Shown here one piece after another: positions 30,953-38,668 of a DNA stretch of 64,000 nt. Origin of the DNA: Mycolicibacterium neoaurum ATCC 25795 (GTDB taxonomy: Bacteria > Actinomycetota > Actinomycetes > Mycobacteriales > Mycobacteriaceae); assembly GCF_000691525.1 (NCBI RefSeq), contig NZ_JMDW01000012.1, positions 1 to 64,000 on the forward strand. The letters run 5' to 3'. The notes under the pieces were generated by a model. That model made no database searches. It was not told the DNA's origin and saw nothing but the letters and a program-made list of their open reading frames with translations. The position numbers were made by a program, and so were the translations under genes. The first letter of the stretch is position 1. Every line of letters begins with the position of its first letter.

Positions 30953-31876
30953 GTGACCACCACTCTGACCGATCCGCCCACACCCGCCCCACCGCAGTTG
31001 TCGCCCGGTGGCCGTACCGCGGTACGTGCCGCGCTGCTGATCGCGGGTGTCACCATCCTGGCCGGTACCCTCGCGCTGCTGTCCACCGGAGCGGTCGGCC
31101 TGAGCGCCTTTCGCCTGGTGACCGATCACCAGAGCCTGCCCGCAGGCATGCGGGTACTGACCGTCGACACGGCGGATTCTCCGGTGGCCGTGCGCATCAT
31201 CGCCGACCGCAATGCGACCGAACCGCGGGCCGAGGTGCGGATGCTCACCACCGGCCACGCCGAACGGCAGGAACTGATCGTGACCGACGAGCCGGGCGGC
31301 ACGGTGCTGCGTGTCCAGGGACAGACGAGCTTTCTGGCCTTGGGCGACCCCGGCGAGGTCACCGTGACGCTGCCTGCGGAGCTGGGACGGCGGTTGGCCG
31401 TCACGGTGCGCCAGGACACCGGAATGCTGATGGTCGACGCCGATCTCGACGAACTGACGGCCACCGCCGCGGACGCCACGGTGCGACTGCGCGGAACGCT
31501 GCGGCGCGCGGATATTCGCACCGAGAATGGCGATATCCTTGCCCGCCAACCAATCTCGGTGACCGAATCGTTCGCTGCCGCCACCGTCGACGGCAGTGTG
31601 GAGGTCCGGTTCGCCGATGTCCCGCCGCGTGTCGGTGCCAGCACCCGCAACGGTGACGTCTCCATCGCGCTCCCGGCGCCAGGCCCTTACCTGGTGCGTG
31701 CACAGTCGGCCAACGGTCCTTCGCGGGTGCGGGTGCCCGAAACCACCGATGCCGCCGCCGCGGTGGCCGAGGTCAACGCCGGCACCGAGAACGGCTCGGT
31801 GACCATCGAGACCAACAACGCGCTCCCACCGGCCGACGATCAGCCGTGGCCGCGCTGGGCCTCCTGGTTGAGGTAG
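30953..31876 (+). CDS. DUF4097 family beta-strand repeat membrane protein
   Basis: The 307-residue protein has one membrane segment at about 25-45 and then a long extracytoplasmic-type region of regular beta-strand repeats ([37 protein letters not shown]). This is typical of DUF4097/adhesin-like domains that form a beta-helix. GAGAGGGA lies before the GTG start. Its place directly after a two-component pair suggests an envelope-stress output or modulator. Its 3' end overlaps the convergent Rrf2 gene by 37 bases. Confidence 0.8.
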   Translation: MTTTLTDPPTPAPPQLSPGGRTAVRAALLIAGVTILAGTLALLSTGAVGLSAFRLVTDHQSLPAGMRVLTVDTADSPVAVRIIADRNATEPRAEVRMLTTGHAERQELIVTDEPGGTVLRVQGQTSFLALGDPGEVTVTLPAELGRRLAVTVRQDTGMLMVDADLDELTATAADATVRLRGTLRRADIRTENGDILARQPISVTESFAAATVDGSVEVRFADVPPRVGASTRNGDVSIALPAPGPYLVRAQSANGPSRVRVPETTDAAAAVAEVNAGTENGSVTIETNNALPPADDQPWPRWASWLR

Positions 31877-32310
31877 CTTCCGGCCAGCGCGGCGACATGA
31901 TCGGGAAGCGCACCCGATGCCACATCAGCGAGGCTGGTCTCCTCCAGAACCGCACGCATGCTGGCGCGCAGCGCCCGCCACACGTCGGTGAGTTTGGCGG
32001 TGGGCCCGGAGTACGGCAGGTCCCCGAGGCCGATATCGCGCACGCTGGCCAGCGGTCCGTCGATGCAGCGCAGCACGTCGGCGATGCTGATCTCGGCGGC
32101 CGGGCGGGCCAACTCGTAGCCGCCGTCGCGCCCGCGGTGGCTGCGCACCAGCCGATCGGTGCGCAGGTCGGAGAGGATGTCGACGAGGAACTGCGCCGGG
32201 ATGCCCTGGGCCTTGGCCAGGTCGTCGGTCTTGACCAACTCACCGGTGTCCACGGTGGCCAGCTGGATCATCGCGCGTACGGCGTACTCCGCCTTCGCCG
32301 ACATCCGCAT
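31840..32310 (-). CDS. Rrf2 family transcriptional regulator
   Basis: This 156-residue protein has the Rrf2 winged-helix N-terminus ([18 protein letters not shown], then [35 protein letters not shown]). Only one Cys is present (VLRCIDGPL), so the three-Cys Fe-S site of IscR/NsrR is absent. It resembles the Rv1287-type regulator that lies next to cysD-cysN in M. tuberculosis, which suggests sulfur or redox control. That link is inferred. The ATG at 32310 gives the canonical start. It follows the GntR gene on the same strand by 29 bases. Confidence 0.9.
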   Translation of the reverse strand: MRMSAKAEYAVRAMIQLATVDTGELVKTDDLAKAQGIPAQFLVDILSDLRTDRLVRSHRGRDGGYELARPAAEISIADVLRCIDGPLASVRDIGLGDLPYSGPTAKLTDVWRALRASMRAVLEETSLADVASGALPDHVAALAGSYLNQEAQRGHG

Positions 32311-32339
32311 ACCGCGAATTGTGCCATCTGAGCGATCGG

Positions 32340-33077
32340 TTACTGCGGTTCCCCGACCGCACCGGCCCAGATCTGCTCGGCGCCGACAGGATAACGCTGA
32401 TCGCGTACCGCCTGTGTGACGAGCAGCAGACCGGTCGAGATCAGGTGAGAGCGCATGGCGCACAGCGCATCCGATGACTGATTCGCGATGATCGCCTCCA
32501 CGACGGGCCGGTGCTCGGCGTCGATATCGGACATCGCCCGTTCGGTGGTCGCGCCGAGCAGACGTGTCGTCTCCCGCAGCGACCGGACGATGGCGCGGGC
32601 ACGCCCGTTGTGCGCGGCGGCCAGGATGTCGTCATGCAGCAGCTGATCCTGCTGGGCGAAGGTCCGCACGTCGTCGTCATCGATGGCGACCTGCATCGCC
32701 GCCATCCGGTCGCGTAACCGGCCGGCAAGCGCATCGTCGCACCCACTCGCGGCGCGGGCCGCGGCCGAGGGTTCCAGTGCCAACCTGATGGCGAAGATCT
32801 CGGCGATCTCGCGCGGATCGGGCAGCCGGATGCGGAAGCCCTGCCGCACTTCGAAACTGACCAGGCCGATCTCCTCCAGACGCAGCAACGCATCGCGCAC
32901 GGGGGTGCGGGACACGCCCAGCGCGGCAGCCAACTGGTACACCGAGTACTTCACACCCGGTTGCATCACCCCGGCGTCGAGTGCGTCCCGAACCGCCTCC
33001 ATGACCTGCTCGGCCCGACGGCCTTCGGAGGCGGGCAGCGGTGTCATATCCAGCGGCGACGGGCCGGTCATCGGCAC
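32340..33077 (-). CDS. GntR family regulator, FadR/FCD subfamily
   Basis: The 245-residue protein has a winged helix at about 20-85 ([29 protein letters not shown]). An all-helical FCD effector domain follows (about 95-225), as in regulators that sense organic acids. It is divergent from the large FAD/Fe-S oxidoreductase, with two palindromes in the 59-base space between them. It is therefore likely to be the lactate/glycolate-type repressor of that gene. The start could also be the second Met codon. Confidence 0.92.
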   Translation of the reverse strand: MPMTGPSPLDMTPLPASEGRRAEQVMEAVRDALDAGVMQPGVKYSVYQLAAALGVSRTPVRDALLRLEEIGLVSFEVRQGFRIRLPDPREIAEIFAIRLALEPSAAARAASGCDDALAGRLRDRMAAMQVAIDDDDVRTFAQQDQLLHDDILAAAHNGRARAIVRSLRETTRLLGATTERAMSDIDAEHRPVVEAIIANQSSDALCAMRSHLISTGLLLVTQAVRDQRYPVGAEQIWAGAVGEPQ

Positions 33078-33114
33078 CCGGCCACAGCCATGTTGTCCCC
33101 CGGTTCGCCTGGTT

Positions 33115-33143
33115 GTAGCATGCTAGAGTTTGTAGCATGCTAC
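33115..33143. promoter_or_regulatory. paired GntR operators overlapping a leaderless promoter
   Basis: GTAGCATGCTAG (33115-33126) and GTAGCATGCTAC (33132-33143) are near-identical palindromes with start points 17 bases apart. Between and overlapping them is TAGAGT (33124-33129), a TANNNT -10 element. Seven bases after it comes the ATG at 33137, which is inside the second palindrome. This arrangement predicts a leaderless transcript blocked directly by the divergent FadR-type regulator. Confidence 0.7.
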
Positions 33144-35932
33144 GGGATGCCCTGCGGGCGGCGGGCATCGCAGATGTTCGCACCGACAGCACCTCGCGAG
33201 CGCTCTACTCCTCAGACGCCTCGCTGTACCGCGTGACCCCGCAGGCGGTGGTGTGCCCCGCCCACTCCGACGAGGTCGCCGCGGCCCTTTCGGTGTGCCG
33301 CGAACGCGGTGTTCCGCTGACCGCACGCGGCGCCGGCACGTCCATCGCCGGCAATGCGGTGGGTCCCGGCGTGGTGCTGGATTTCAGCCGCCACCTCAAC
33401 AAGATCGTCTCGGTCGACCCGGAAAGCCGCACCGCCGTCGTGCAACCCGGGGTCGTGCAGGGCGCACTGCAACGGGCGGCGGCACCACACCGGTTACGCT
33501 TCGGCCCCGATCCGTCCAGCCACACCCGCTGCACCATCGGCGGCATGATCGGCAACAACGCCTGCGGTTCACGGGCGCTGGGCTACGGCCGCACCTCCGA
33601 CAACATCACCGGGCTCCGAATGCTCACTGCCGCCGGCGACGAGCTCATCGTCGGCCAAGGACAATCGACTTTGCCGGTGCTCGACGAGCTGACCGCGATC
33701 GCCCGCGCCGGCCTGTCGACCATCCGCACCCAATTCGGGCGGTTCGGCCGTCAGGTCTCGGGCTACGCCCTGGAAAACCTCCTGCCGGAGAGTGGCTTCG
33801 ACGTCGCACGGCTGATGGCGGGCAGCGAGGGCACCTTGACGGTGCTCACCGAGGCAACGGTACGGCTGGTCTGCGAACCCGCCCACCGCATGCTCGTCGT
33901 GCTTGGCTATCCCGATATCGCGACCGCCGGGGACGCGACACCGGCCATCCTCGAGCACCGCCCCACAGCCTGCGAGGGAATCGACTCGCGCATCGTCGAC
34001 ATCGTCAGGGAACGCAAGGGTCCCCGCGCCGTGCCGCCGTTACCCGACGGGGCGGCCTGGGTTTTCGTCGAGGTCGTCGGTGACAGCCACACCGAGGTCG
34101 AAGATCGCGCCGCACGCGTGGGAAAGAGCTGCGCGGCAACCGATTTCCTGGTGGTCGACGATCCGGTGCAGGCGGCGGCGCTGTGGCGCATCCGCGAGGA
34201 CGGCGCCGGCCTGTCGGCGCGCAGCGTGCGGGACCGACCCGCGCACGCGGGCTGGGAGGATGCCGCCGTCCCGCCCGAGCGACTCGGTGCCTACCTGCGC
34301 GATTTCGACGCCCTGCTGACCGAGTTCGACGTGACGGGAATGCCCTACGGTCATTTCGGTGACGGCTGTATGCACGTGCGCATCGACCTGCCGCTGGACC
34401 GCCCCGGGGGCACCGCGGTGTTCCGTGAATTCCTGCTCGCGGCAGCCGATTTGGTGGTGGGCTACGGTGGATCGCTGTCCGGTGAACACGGTGACGGTCG
34501 GGCCCGCTCGGAACTGCTGGACAAGATGTACTCCTCGGAGGCGCTGGCCTTACAGGCCGCGGTGAAGCGGGTCTTCGATCCGGGCAACCTGCTCAATCCC
34601 GGGGTGATCGTCGATCCGGCACCGCTGGATGCCGACCTGCGCATCCCGGCGGCCCCGCTGGTGCGCCAGAAGCTGGCATTGGCCTACCGCCACGACGGAG
34701 GGAATTTCACCCAGGCCGTGCACCGCTGTACCGGAGTCGGCAAATGCCGCGCCGATAACACCGGCACCGGCGGCGTCATGTGCCCGTCGTACCTGGCCAC
34801 CCGTGAGGAGAAGGACTCGACCCGCGGCCGGGCCCGGGTGCTGCAGGAGATGATCAACGGCACCGACGTCCGCGGCGGATGGCGCGCTCCCGAGGTGCAC
34901 GCGGCACTGGATCTCTGCCTGTCCTGCAAGGGATGTGCCTCCGATTGTCCGACCGGTGTGGACATGGGCTCCTATAAGTCCGAGGTGCTCTACCAGAGCT
35001 ACCGGGGTCGGCTGCGCCCCGCTTCGCACTACTCGCTGGGCTGGCTGCCCCGCTGGGCGGCGCTGGCCCGTGTCGCTCCCGGCCTGGTCAACACCGCCGC
35101 CCGCTGGGGTGGCAGAGCGGGGCTGGCAGCCGCCGGTATCGACCATCGCAGGCATATCCCGGCGTTCGCGCCCAGAAGTTTTCGGTCCTGGTTCGCCGCC
35201 AACGTGCCCGCCGACGCTCCTGGTGACGATGTGGTGCTGTTCGTCGACACGTTCACCGACCATTTCACCCCGGAGATCGGAATCGCCACCGTGCGGGTGC
35301 TGCAGGACGCCGGTTACGCGCCGCGGCTTACCCGCCGACGGCAGTGCTGCGGGTTGACCTGGATCTCGACCGGCCAACTCGACACCGCGCGCCGCGTGCT
35401 GGGACGCACGGTGGAGACGTTGCGACCCTTCGCCGAACGCGGTGTGCCGGTTGTCGGAATGGAGCCCTCGTGCACCGCGGTGCTGCGCGCCGATGCCGCC
35501 GAACTGCTGGACTCCCCCGCCGCGGCCACCGTTGCCGAGGCGACGCGCACGCTCGCCGAGTTACTGACCGCGCGCGGTTGGGCGCCGCCGTCGATGCAAG
35601 GCAGCCGGGTGGTGGCCCAGCCGCATTGTCACCACCACTCGGTGATGGGGTGGGCAGACGATGCGGCACTGTTGGCCACCGCCGGTGCCGAGGTGGTCCG
35701 ACTCGGCGGCTGTTGTGGCCTGGCAGGCAATTTCGGTGTCGAGAAGGGACACTACGAGGTGTCGGTCGCGGTCGCCGAGCAGCAACTGCTGCCCGCCGTG
35801 CGGGCCGCGGACCCCGATACCGCGCTACTGGCCGACGGTTACTCGTGCCGCACCCAGCTCGCGGACCTTTCCGACCGGCGCGGGCTACACCTCGCGCAAC
35901 TGTTGGCGGCGCGGCTACCCGACCGACCGTGA
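33137..35932 (+). CDS. FAD-binding and 4Fe-4S oxidoreductase (D-lactate/glycolate dehydrogenase type)
   Basis: This 931-residue fusion joins an FAD-linked D-2-hydroxyacid dehydrogenase with a GlcF-like iron-sulfur part. The PCMH-type FAD domain is at about 35-210 (RGAGTSIAGNAVG, IGGMIGNNACGSRALGYGRTSDN) and the FAD-oxidase C-terminal domain at about 230-495 (GDGCMHVR, GEHGDGRARSELL). The 4Fe-4S motifs are CTGVGKCR with MCPS, and CLSCKGCASDCP. Two CCG-type motifs (RRQCCGL, LGGCCGLAGNFG) follow. It probably oxidises D-lactate or a related acid and feeds electrons to the respiratory chain. The start lies in the operator, consistent with leaderless translation. Confidence 0.92.
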   Translation: MLRDALRAAGIADVRTDSTSRALYSSDASLYRVTPQAVVCPAHSDEVAAALSVCRERGVPLTARGAGTSIAGNAVGPGVVLDFSRHLNKIVSVDPESRTAVVQPGVVQGALQRAAAPHRLRFGPDPSSHTRCTIGGMIGNNACGSRALGYGRTSDNITGLRMLTAAGDELIVGQGQSTLPVLDELTAIARAGLSTIRTQFGRFGRQVSGYALENLLPESGFDVARLMAGSEGTLTVLTEATVRLVCEPAHRMLVVLGYPDIATAGDATPAILEHRPTACEGIDSRIVDIVRERKGPRAVPPLPDGAAWVFVEVVGDSHTEVEDRAARVGKSCAATDFLVVDDPVQAAALWRIREDGAGLSARSVRDRPAHAGWEDAAVPPERLGAYLRDFDALLTEFDVTGMPYGHFGDGCMHVRIDLPLDRPGGTAVFREFLLAAADLVVGYGGSLSGEHGDGRARSELLDKMYSSEALALQAAVKRVFDPGNLLNPGVIVDPAPLDADLRIPAAPLVRQKLALAYRHDGGNFTQAVHRCTGVGKCRADNTGTGGVMCPSYLATREEKDSTRGRARVLQEMINGTDVRGGWRAPEVHAALDLCLSCKGCASDCPTGVDMGSYKSEVLYQSYRGRLRPASHYSLGWLPRWAALARVAPGLVNTAARWGGRAGLAAAGIDHRRHIPAFAPRSFRSWFAANVPADAPGDDVVLFVDTFTDHFTPEIGIATVRVLQDAGYAPRLTRRRQCCGLTWISTGQLDTARRVLGRTVETLRPFAERGVPVVGMEPSCTAVLRADAAELLDSPAAATVAEATRTLAELLTARGWAPPSMQGSRVVAQPHCHHHSVMGWADDAALLATAGAEVVRLGGCCGLAGNFGVEKGHYEVSVAVAEQQLLPAVRAADPDTALLADGYSCRTQLADLSDRRGLHLAQLLAARLPDRP

Positions 35933-35934
35933 TG

Positions 35935-36609
35935 TCAGACCCGGTTGGCCCAGCTCCGCAGCTCGCCGGTCATCGACCGGACCGACGCGGGTTCGGGGAT
36001 CCCCGGATCGCAGTCGGGCGCACGCCGCGGGGTGCCGTAGGTGACCGATAGCGGCACCACACCGGCCCACGCCCCGGCGGCGATGTCCTCGTCAGGATCC
36101 TCCGGCCAATCATCGCTGACCTTCAGCGACCAGTTGTCGGCCGTGATCGGCAACCGCAGCGCCAGACTCGCGGCGAGCTCGCGGCGCGTGCTGATGCGCA
36201 GCTCGGCCACCCGGCCGGGGATGAACGCGTCGGTCAGCGCCTCCAACACCGCCAGCTTGTCGGCGTCGGCGATCGGCTCGAAGCAGCCGTACAGGGCGGC
36301 GCTGCGATAGTGGAACGAGGATTCGAAACCGCTGCGGGCGATCACGACGCCATCGAGCGTCGTCACCGAAACGGCGGCCGGTACGCCGGCGGACAGCGCG
36401 CGCAGCCACGGCGACCCGGTGGACCCGTGGATCACCAGATCGTCACCGAGGCGGGCGAATCCGATGGGGAATGCCACCGGGTGTCCGTCGCGGATCAATG
36501 CCACCGTGGCCAGCGGTGTGCTGTCGAGCAATTGATCCAGACCGGCGCGGTCGGTGCGCTGCTTCTCCCGCAACCGGGTGACCGTGGTGGAGGGCGTTTC
36601 GGTGCTCAC
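35935..36609 (-). CDS. pyridoxamine 5'-phosphate oxidase-like flavin-binding protein
   Basis: The 224-residue protein has the split-barrel fold of PNPOx-like/FMN-binding proteins (LATVALIRDGHPVAFPIGFARLGDDLVIHG, then FHYRSAALYGCFEPI). The early part resembles mycobacterial flavin or F420-binding family proteins annotated as pyridoxamine oxidase-related. The real cofactor and substrate are unknown. The GTG at 36609 is preferred. It converges on the oxidoreductase gene with only 2 bases between stops. Confidence 0.8.
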   Translation of the reverse strand: MSTETPSTTVTRLREKQRTDRAGLDQLLDSTPLATVALIRDGHPVAFPIGFARLGDDLVIHGSTGSPWLRALSAGVPAAVSVTTLDGVVIARSGFESSFHYRSAALYGCFEPIADADKLAVLEALTDAFIPGRVAELRISTRRELAASLALRLPITADNWSLKVSDDWPEDPDEDIAAGAWAGVVPLSVTYGTPRRAPDCDPGIPEPASVRSMTGELRSWANRV

Positions 36610-36654
36610 GATGCATAGCTTCGCCGGTCCGCGCCGGCTTCGCACCGGGTTTTC

Positions 36655-37251
36655 TCAGTCGGGTATGGCTGCGGCATCGGGAACGACGATCGCGAACAGG
36701 TCGCTCAGCGCGGCCAGGCTTGCCGATTGCAGTGCCGCGGCGGGCACGTCTGCGCCGTCGGGACCCGGCAGCGACCGGGTCGCCGTCGCGGCGGCCACCA
36801 CGGTCGGTGCATAGCCGAGGTTGAACGCGCCGCGCGCGGTGGAGTTGATGCACATGTGCGTCATGAAGCCGGCCACCACCAGATCGGTGGCGCCCACCGC
36901 CTTGAGCCGGTCGTCGAGATCGGTCTGGACGAATGAGTTCGGGTACTGCTTGACCACCACCGGTTCCCCGTCCCGAGGCGCGACCGCGTCGACGATCGCG
37001 CCGACCTCGGCGGTGATGTCGTAGGGCGAACCCACCCCGCCGTTGTGCTGGATGTGGATCACCGGGATGCCCGCGCTGCGGGCGCGATCCAGCAGTACCG
37101 CGGTCTGCTCGAGCGCGGCCTGTACACCGTCGAGCTCCATCACGCCATAGGTATAGGTGTTCTGGCAGTCGACCAGCACCAGCGCCGAGTCCTTCAGCGG
37201 CCGCGGTGCGGCGGGCAGATCTTCCAGGTTGCGCAGGGTGGGGCGACTCAT
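36655..37251 (-). CDS. cysteine hydrolase of the isochorismatase family
   Basis: The 198-residue alpha/beta protein has the catalytic triad of the isochorismatase/nicotinamidase family: Asp in LVLVDCQNTY, Lys in VVVKQYPNSF and Cys in MTHMCINSTARGA. It hydrolyses an amide or related bond. The substrate (N-carbamoyl compound, nicotinamide or other) cannot be told. It lies upstream of the PNPOx-like gene on the same strand. Confidence 0.88.
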   Translation of the reverse strand: MSRPTLRNLEDLPAAPRPLKDSALVLVDCQNTYTYGVMELDGVQAALEQTAVLLDRARSAGIPVIHIQHNGGVGSPYDITAEVGAIVDAVAPRDGEPVVVKQYPNSFVQTDLDDRLKAVGATDLVVAGFMTHMCINSTARGAFNLGYAPTVVAAATATRSLPGPDGADVPAAALQSASLAALSDLFAIVVPDAAAIPD

Positions 37252-37343
37252 GGCCTCAGCCTAGTGAGGTGCGCTCCGCGGTAGTACTCCCTCAACGGCT
37301 AGTTTCGCGGCATGGTCCGTCCCGCCTCTGCAAGACTCGGACG

Positions 37344-37808
37344 ATGACCGATACCCCACCACCGCGCAAAGGCGGCAGTGAGATCGAGGTGTTACGGGGG
37401 TTCCTCGACTATCTGCGCACCTCCATCGCGGCCAAGGTCGACGGCGCTCCCGAACCGCAGGTGCGCACCGCGTTGGTGCCCTCGGGCACCAACCTGCTGG
37501 GTCTGCTGAACCACCTGATCTTCGTGGAGCGGTGGATCTTCCTCGGCGCCAACGTCTCCGATTGGTCGGCGACCTTCACCGCCGCCTCCGATGACACCGT
37601 CGCCGATGTGGTGCAGCGTTACCGGGCGACGGTGGCGCAGGCCAACGACGTGCTCGACCGATGCGCCGACCTCACCGAATCGGTGGTGACCGGTAAGAAG
37701 TCGCCCAGCGCGCGATGGGCGCTGACCCACATGATCGAGGAGACCGGCAGGCACGCCGGGCATGCCGACATCCTGCGTGAGCTGATCGACGGTTCGACCG
37801 GCCGGTAA
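37344..37808 (+). CDS. DinB / DUF664 family protein
   Basis: The 154-residue protein is predicted to be a four-helix bundle. The conserved early segment SGTNLLGLLNHLIFVERWIFLG and the C-terminal HMIEETGRHAGHADILREL supply the His residues that bind a metal in DinB-like and mycothiol-dependent maleylpyruvate isomerase-like proteins. Some family members are bacillithiol or mycothiol transferases. ATG at 37344 gives the usual N-terminus. It converges with cysQ. Confidence 0.87.
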   Translation: MTDTPPPRKGGSEIEVLRGFLDYLRTSIAAKVDGAPEPQVRTALVPSGTNLLGLLNHLIFVERWIFLGANVSDWSATFTAASDDTVADVVQRYRATVAQANDVLDRCADLTESVVTGKKSPSARWALTHMIEETGRHAGHADILRELIDGSTGR

Positions 37809-37835
37809 CCCCCGGAGCAGAATGCGTTGCCAGAC

Positions 37836-37886
37836 GTGGTACTACCGGCAGTATCACTGGCGGGCCAGTACTACCGGCAGTACCAC
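37836..37886. terminator. large imperfect dyad between convergent genes
   Basis: The 51-base segment is an inverted repeat with arms GTGGTACTACCGGCAGTA and TACTACCGGCAGTACCAC around a CTGGCGGGCCAG core. It also contains the 15-base unit GTACTACCGGCAGTA twice as direct copies (37839 and 37868), because the unit is itself nearly palindromic. Lying between the stops of dinB-like and cysQ, it is best read as a bidirectional terminator. There is no U-run. Confidence 0.6.
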
Positions 37887-37933
37887 GGTTCAACTCGCTT
37901 TGTTCCCCGGAGAGCGTCGCCGCAGGCCAGATC

Positions 37934-38668
37934 TCACTCGAGCTTGGTCACCGTCAGCACAGCGTCGGCCAACTCCGGACGGCACACGATGAGGTCGGGC
38001 AGCGAAACATCGGATTGGTTGTAGACCAACGGCGAACCGTCGATCCGGGACGTGAACAACCCGGCGGCACGCGCGACCGCGACCGGGGCCGCCGAATCCC
38101 ACTCGTACTGACCGCCGGCGTGTACGTAGACATCGGAGATGCCCTGCACGACCGAGGCGACTTTCGCTCCCGCAGAGCCCATTTCGACGAGCACTCCGCC
38201 CAGCGCGTCGCGCACCGCCAGCGCCACCGCCGGCGGGCGGGTGCGTGAGACCACCACCCGCGGCGGACCCGGCGCGGCGGCCGGGGTCTCCACCGTCGGG
38301 GTGGCCAGCGTGACACCCTGTGCGGGCAACGCGACCGCGCCGGCGACCAGCTCACCGCCCTCCCAGAGCGCCACGTGCACGGCCCAGTCGGTACGCCCGA
38401 GCTCGGAGAACTCGCGGGTTCCGTCGAGCGGATCGACGATCCACACCCGCTCCGAGGTCAGCCGGATCAAGTCATCGGCACCCTCCTCGGAGAGCACGGC
38501 GTCGCCGGGCCGGTGCTCGGCCAGCGCAGCCATCAGGAAGTCGTGGGACCGCTTGTCCCCCGCGGCCTTCCGATCCTTGGCATCGGCGTCGGCGAACTCC
38601 TCGCGCACCTTGAGCAGCAGTTCACCGGCTTCGGTGGCGAGCCGGGCCGCCAACTCGTGATCGGTCAC
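37934..38668 (-). CDS. cysQ: 3'-phosphoadenosine 5'-phosphate phosphatase, inositol monophosphatase fold
   Basis: The 244-residue protein of the IMPase superfamily has metal-binding motifs SEEGADD and WIVDPLDGTREFSE, with the C-terminal WDSAAPVAVARAAG. CysQ removes PAP, the by-product of sulfate reduction and sulfotransferases. Its ATG overlaps the end of cysNC by 4 bases, which strongly supports this function over an inositol phosphatase. It is the last gene of the cysD-cysNC-cysQ operon. Confidence 0.9.
   Translation of the reverse strand: MTDHELAARLATEAGELLLKVREEFADADAKDRKAAGDKRSHDFLMAALAEHRPGDAVLSEEGADDLIRLTSERVWIVDPLDGTREFSELGRTDWAVHVALWEGGELVAGAVALPAQGVTLATPTVETPAAAPGPPRVVVSRTRPPAVALAVRDALGGVLVEMGSAGAKVASVVQGISDVYVHAGGQYEWDSAAPVAVARAAGLFTSRIDGSPLVYNQSDVSLPDLIVCRPELADAVLTVTKLE

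Noticed and set aside
37839..37883. Two copies of GTACTACCGGCAGTA considered as a minimal CRISPR array
   Set aside because: The unit is only 15-16 bases, the spacing is 13 bases, there are two copies, and no cas genes are nearby. The whole is a hairpin between convergent stops.
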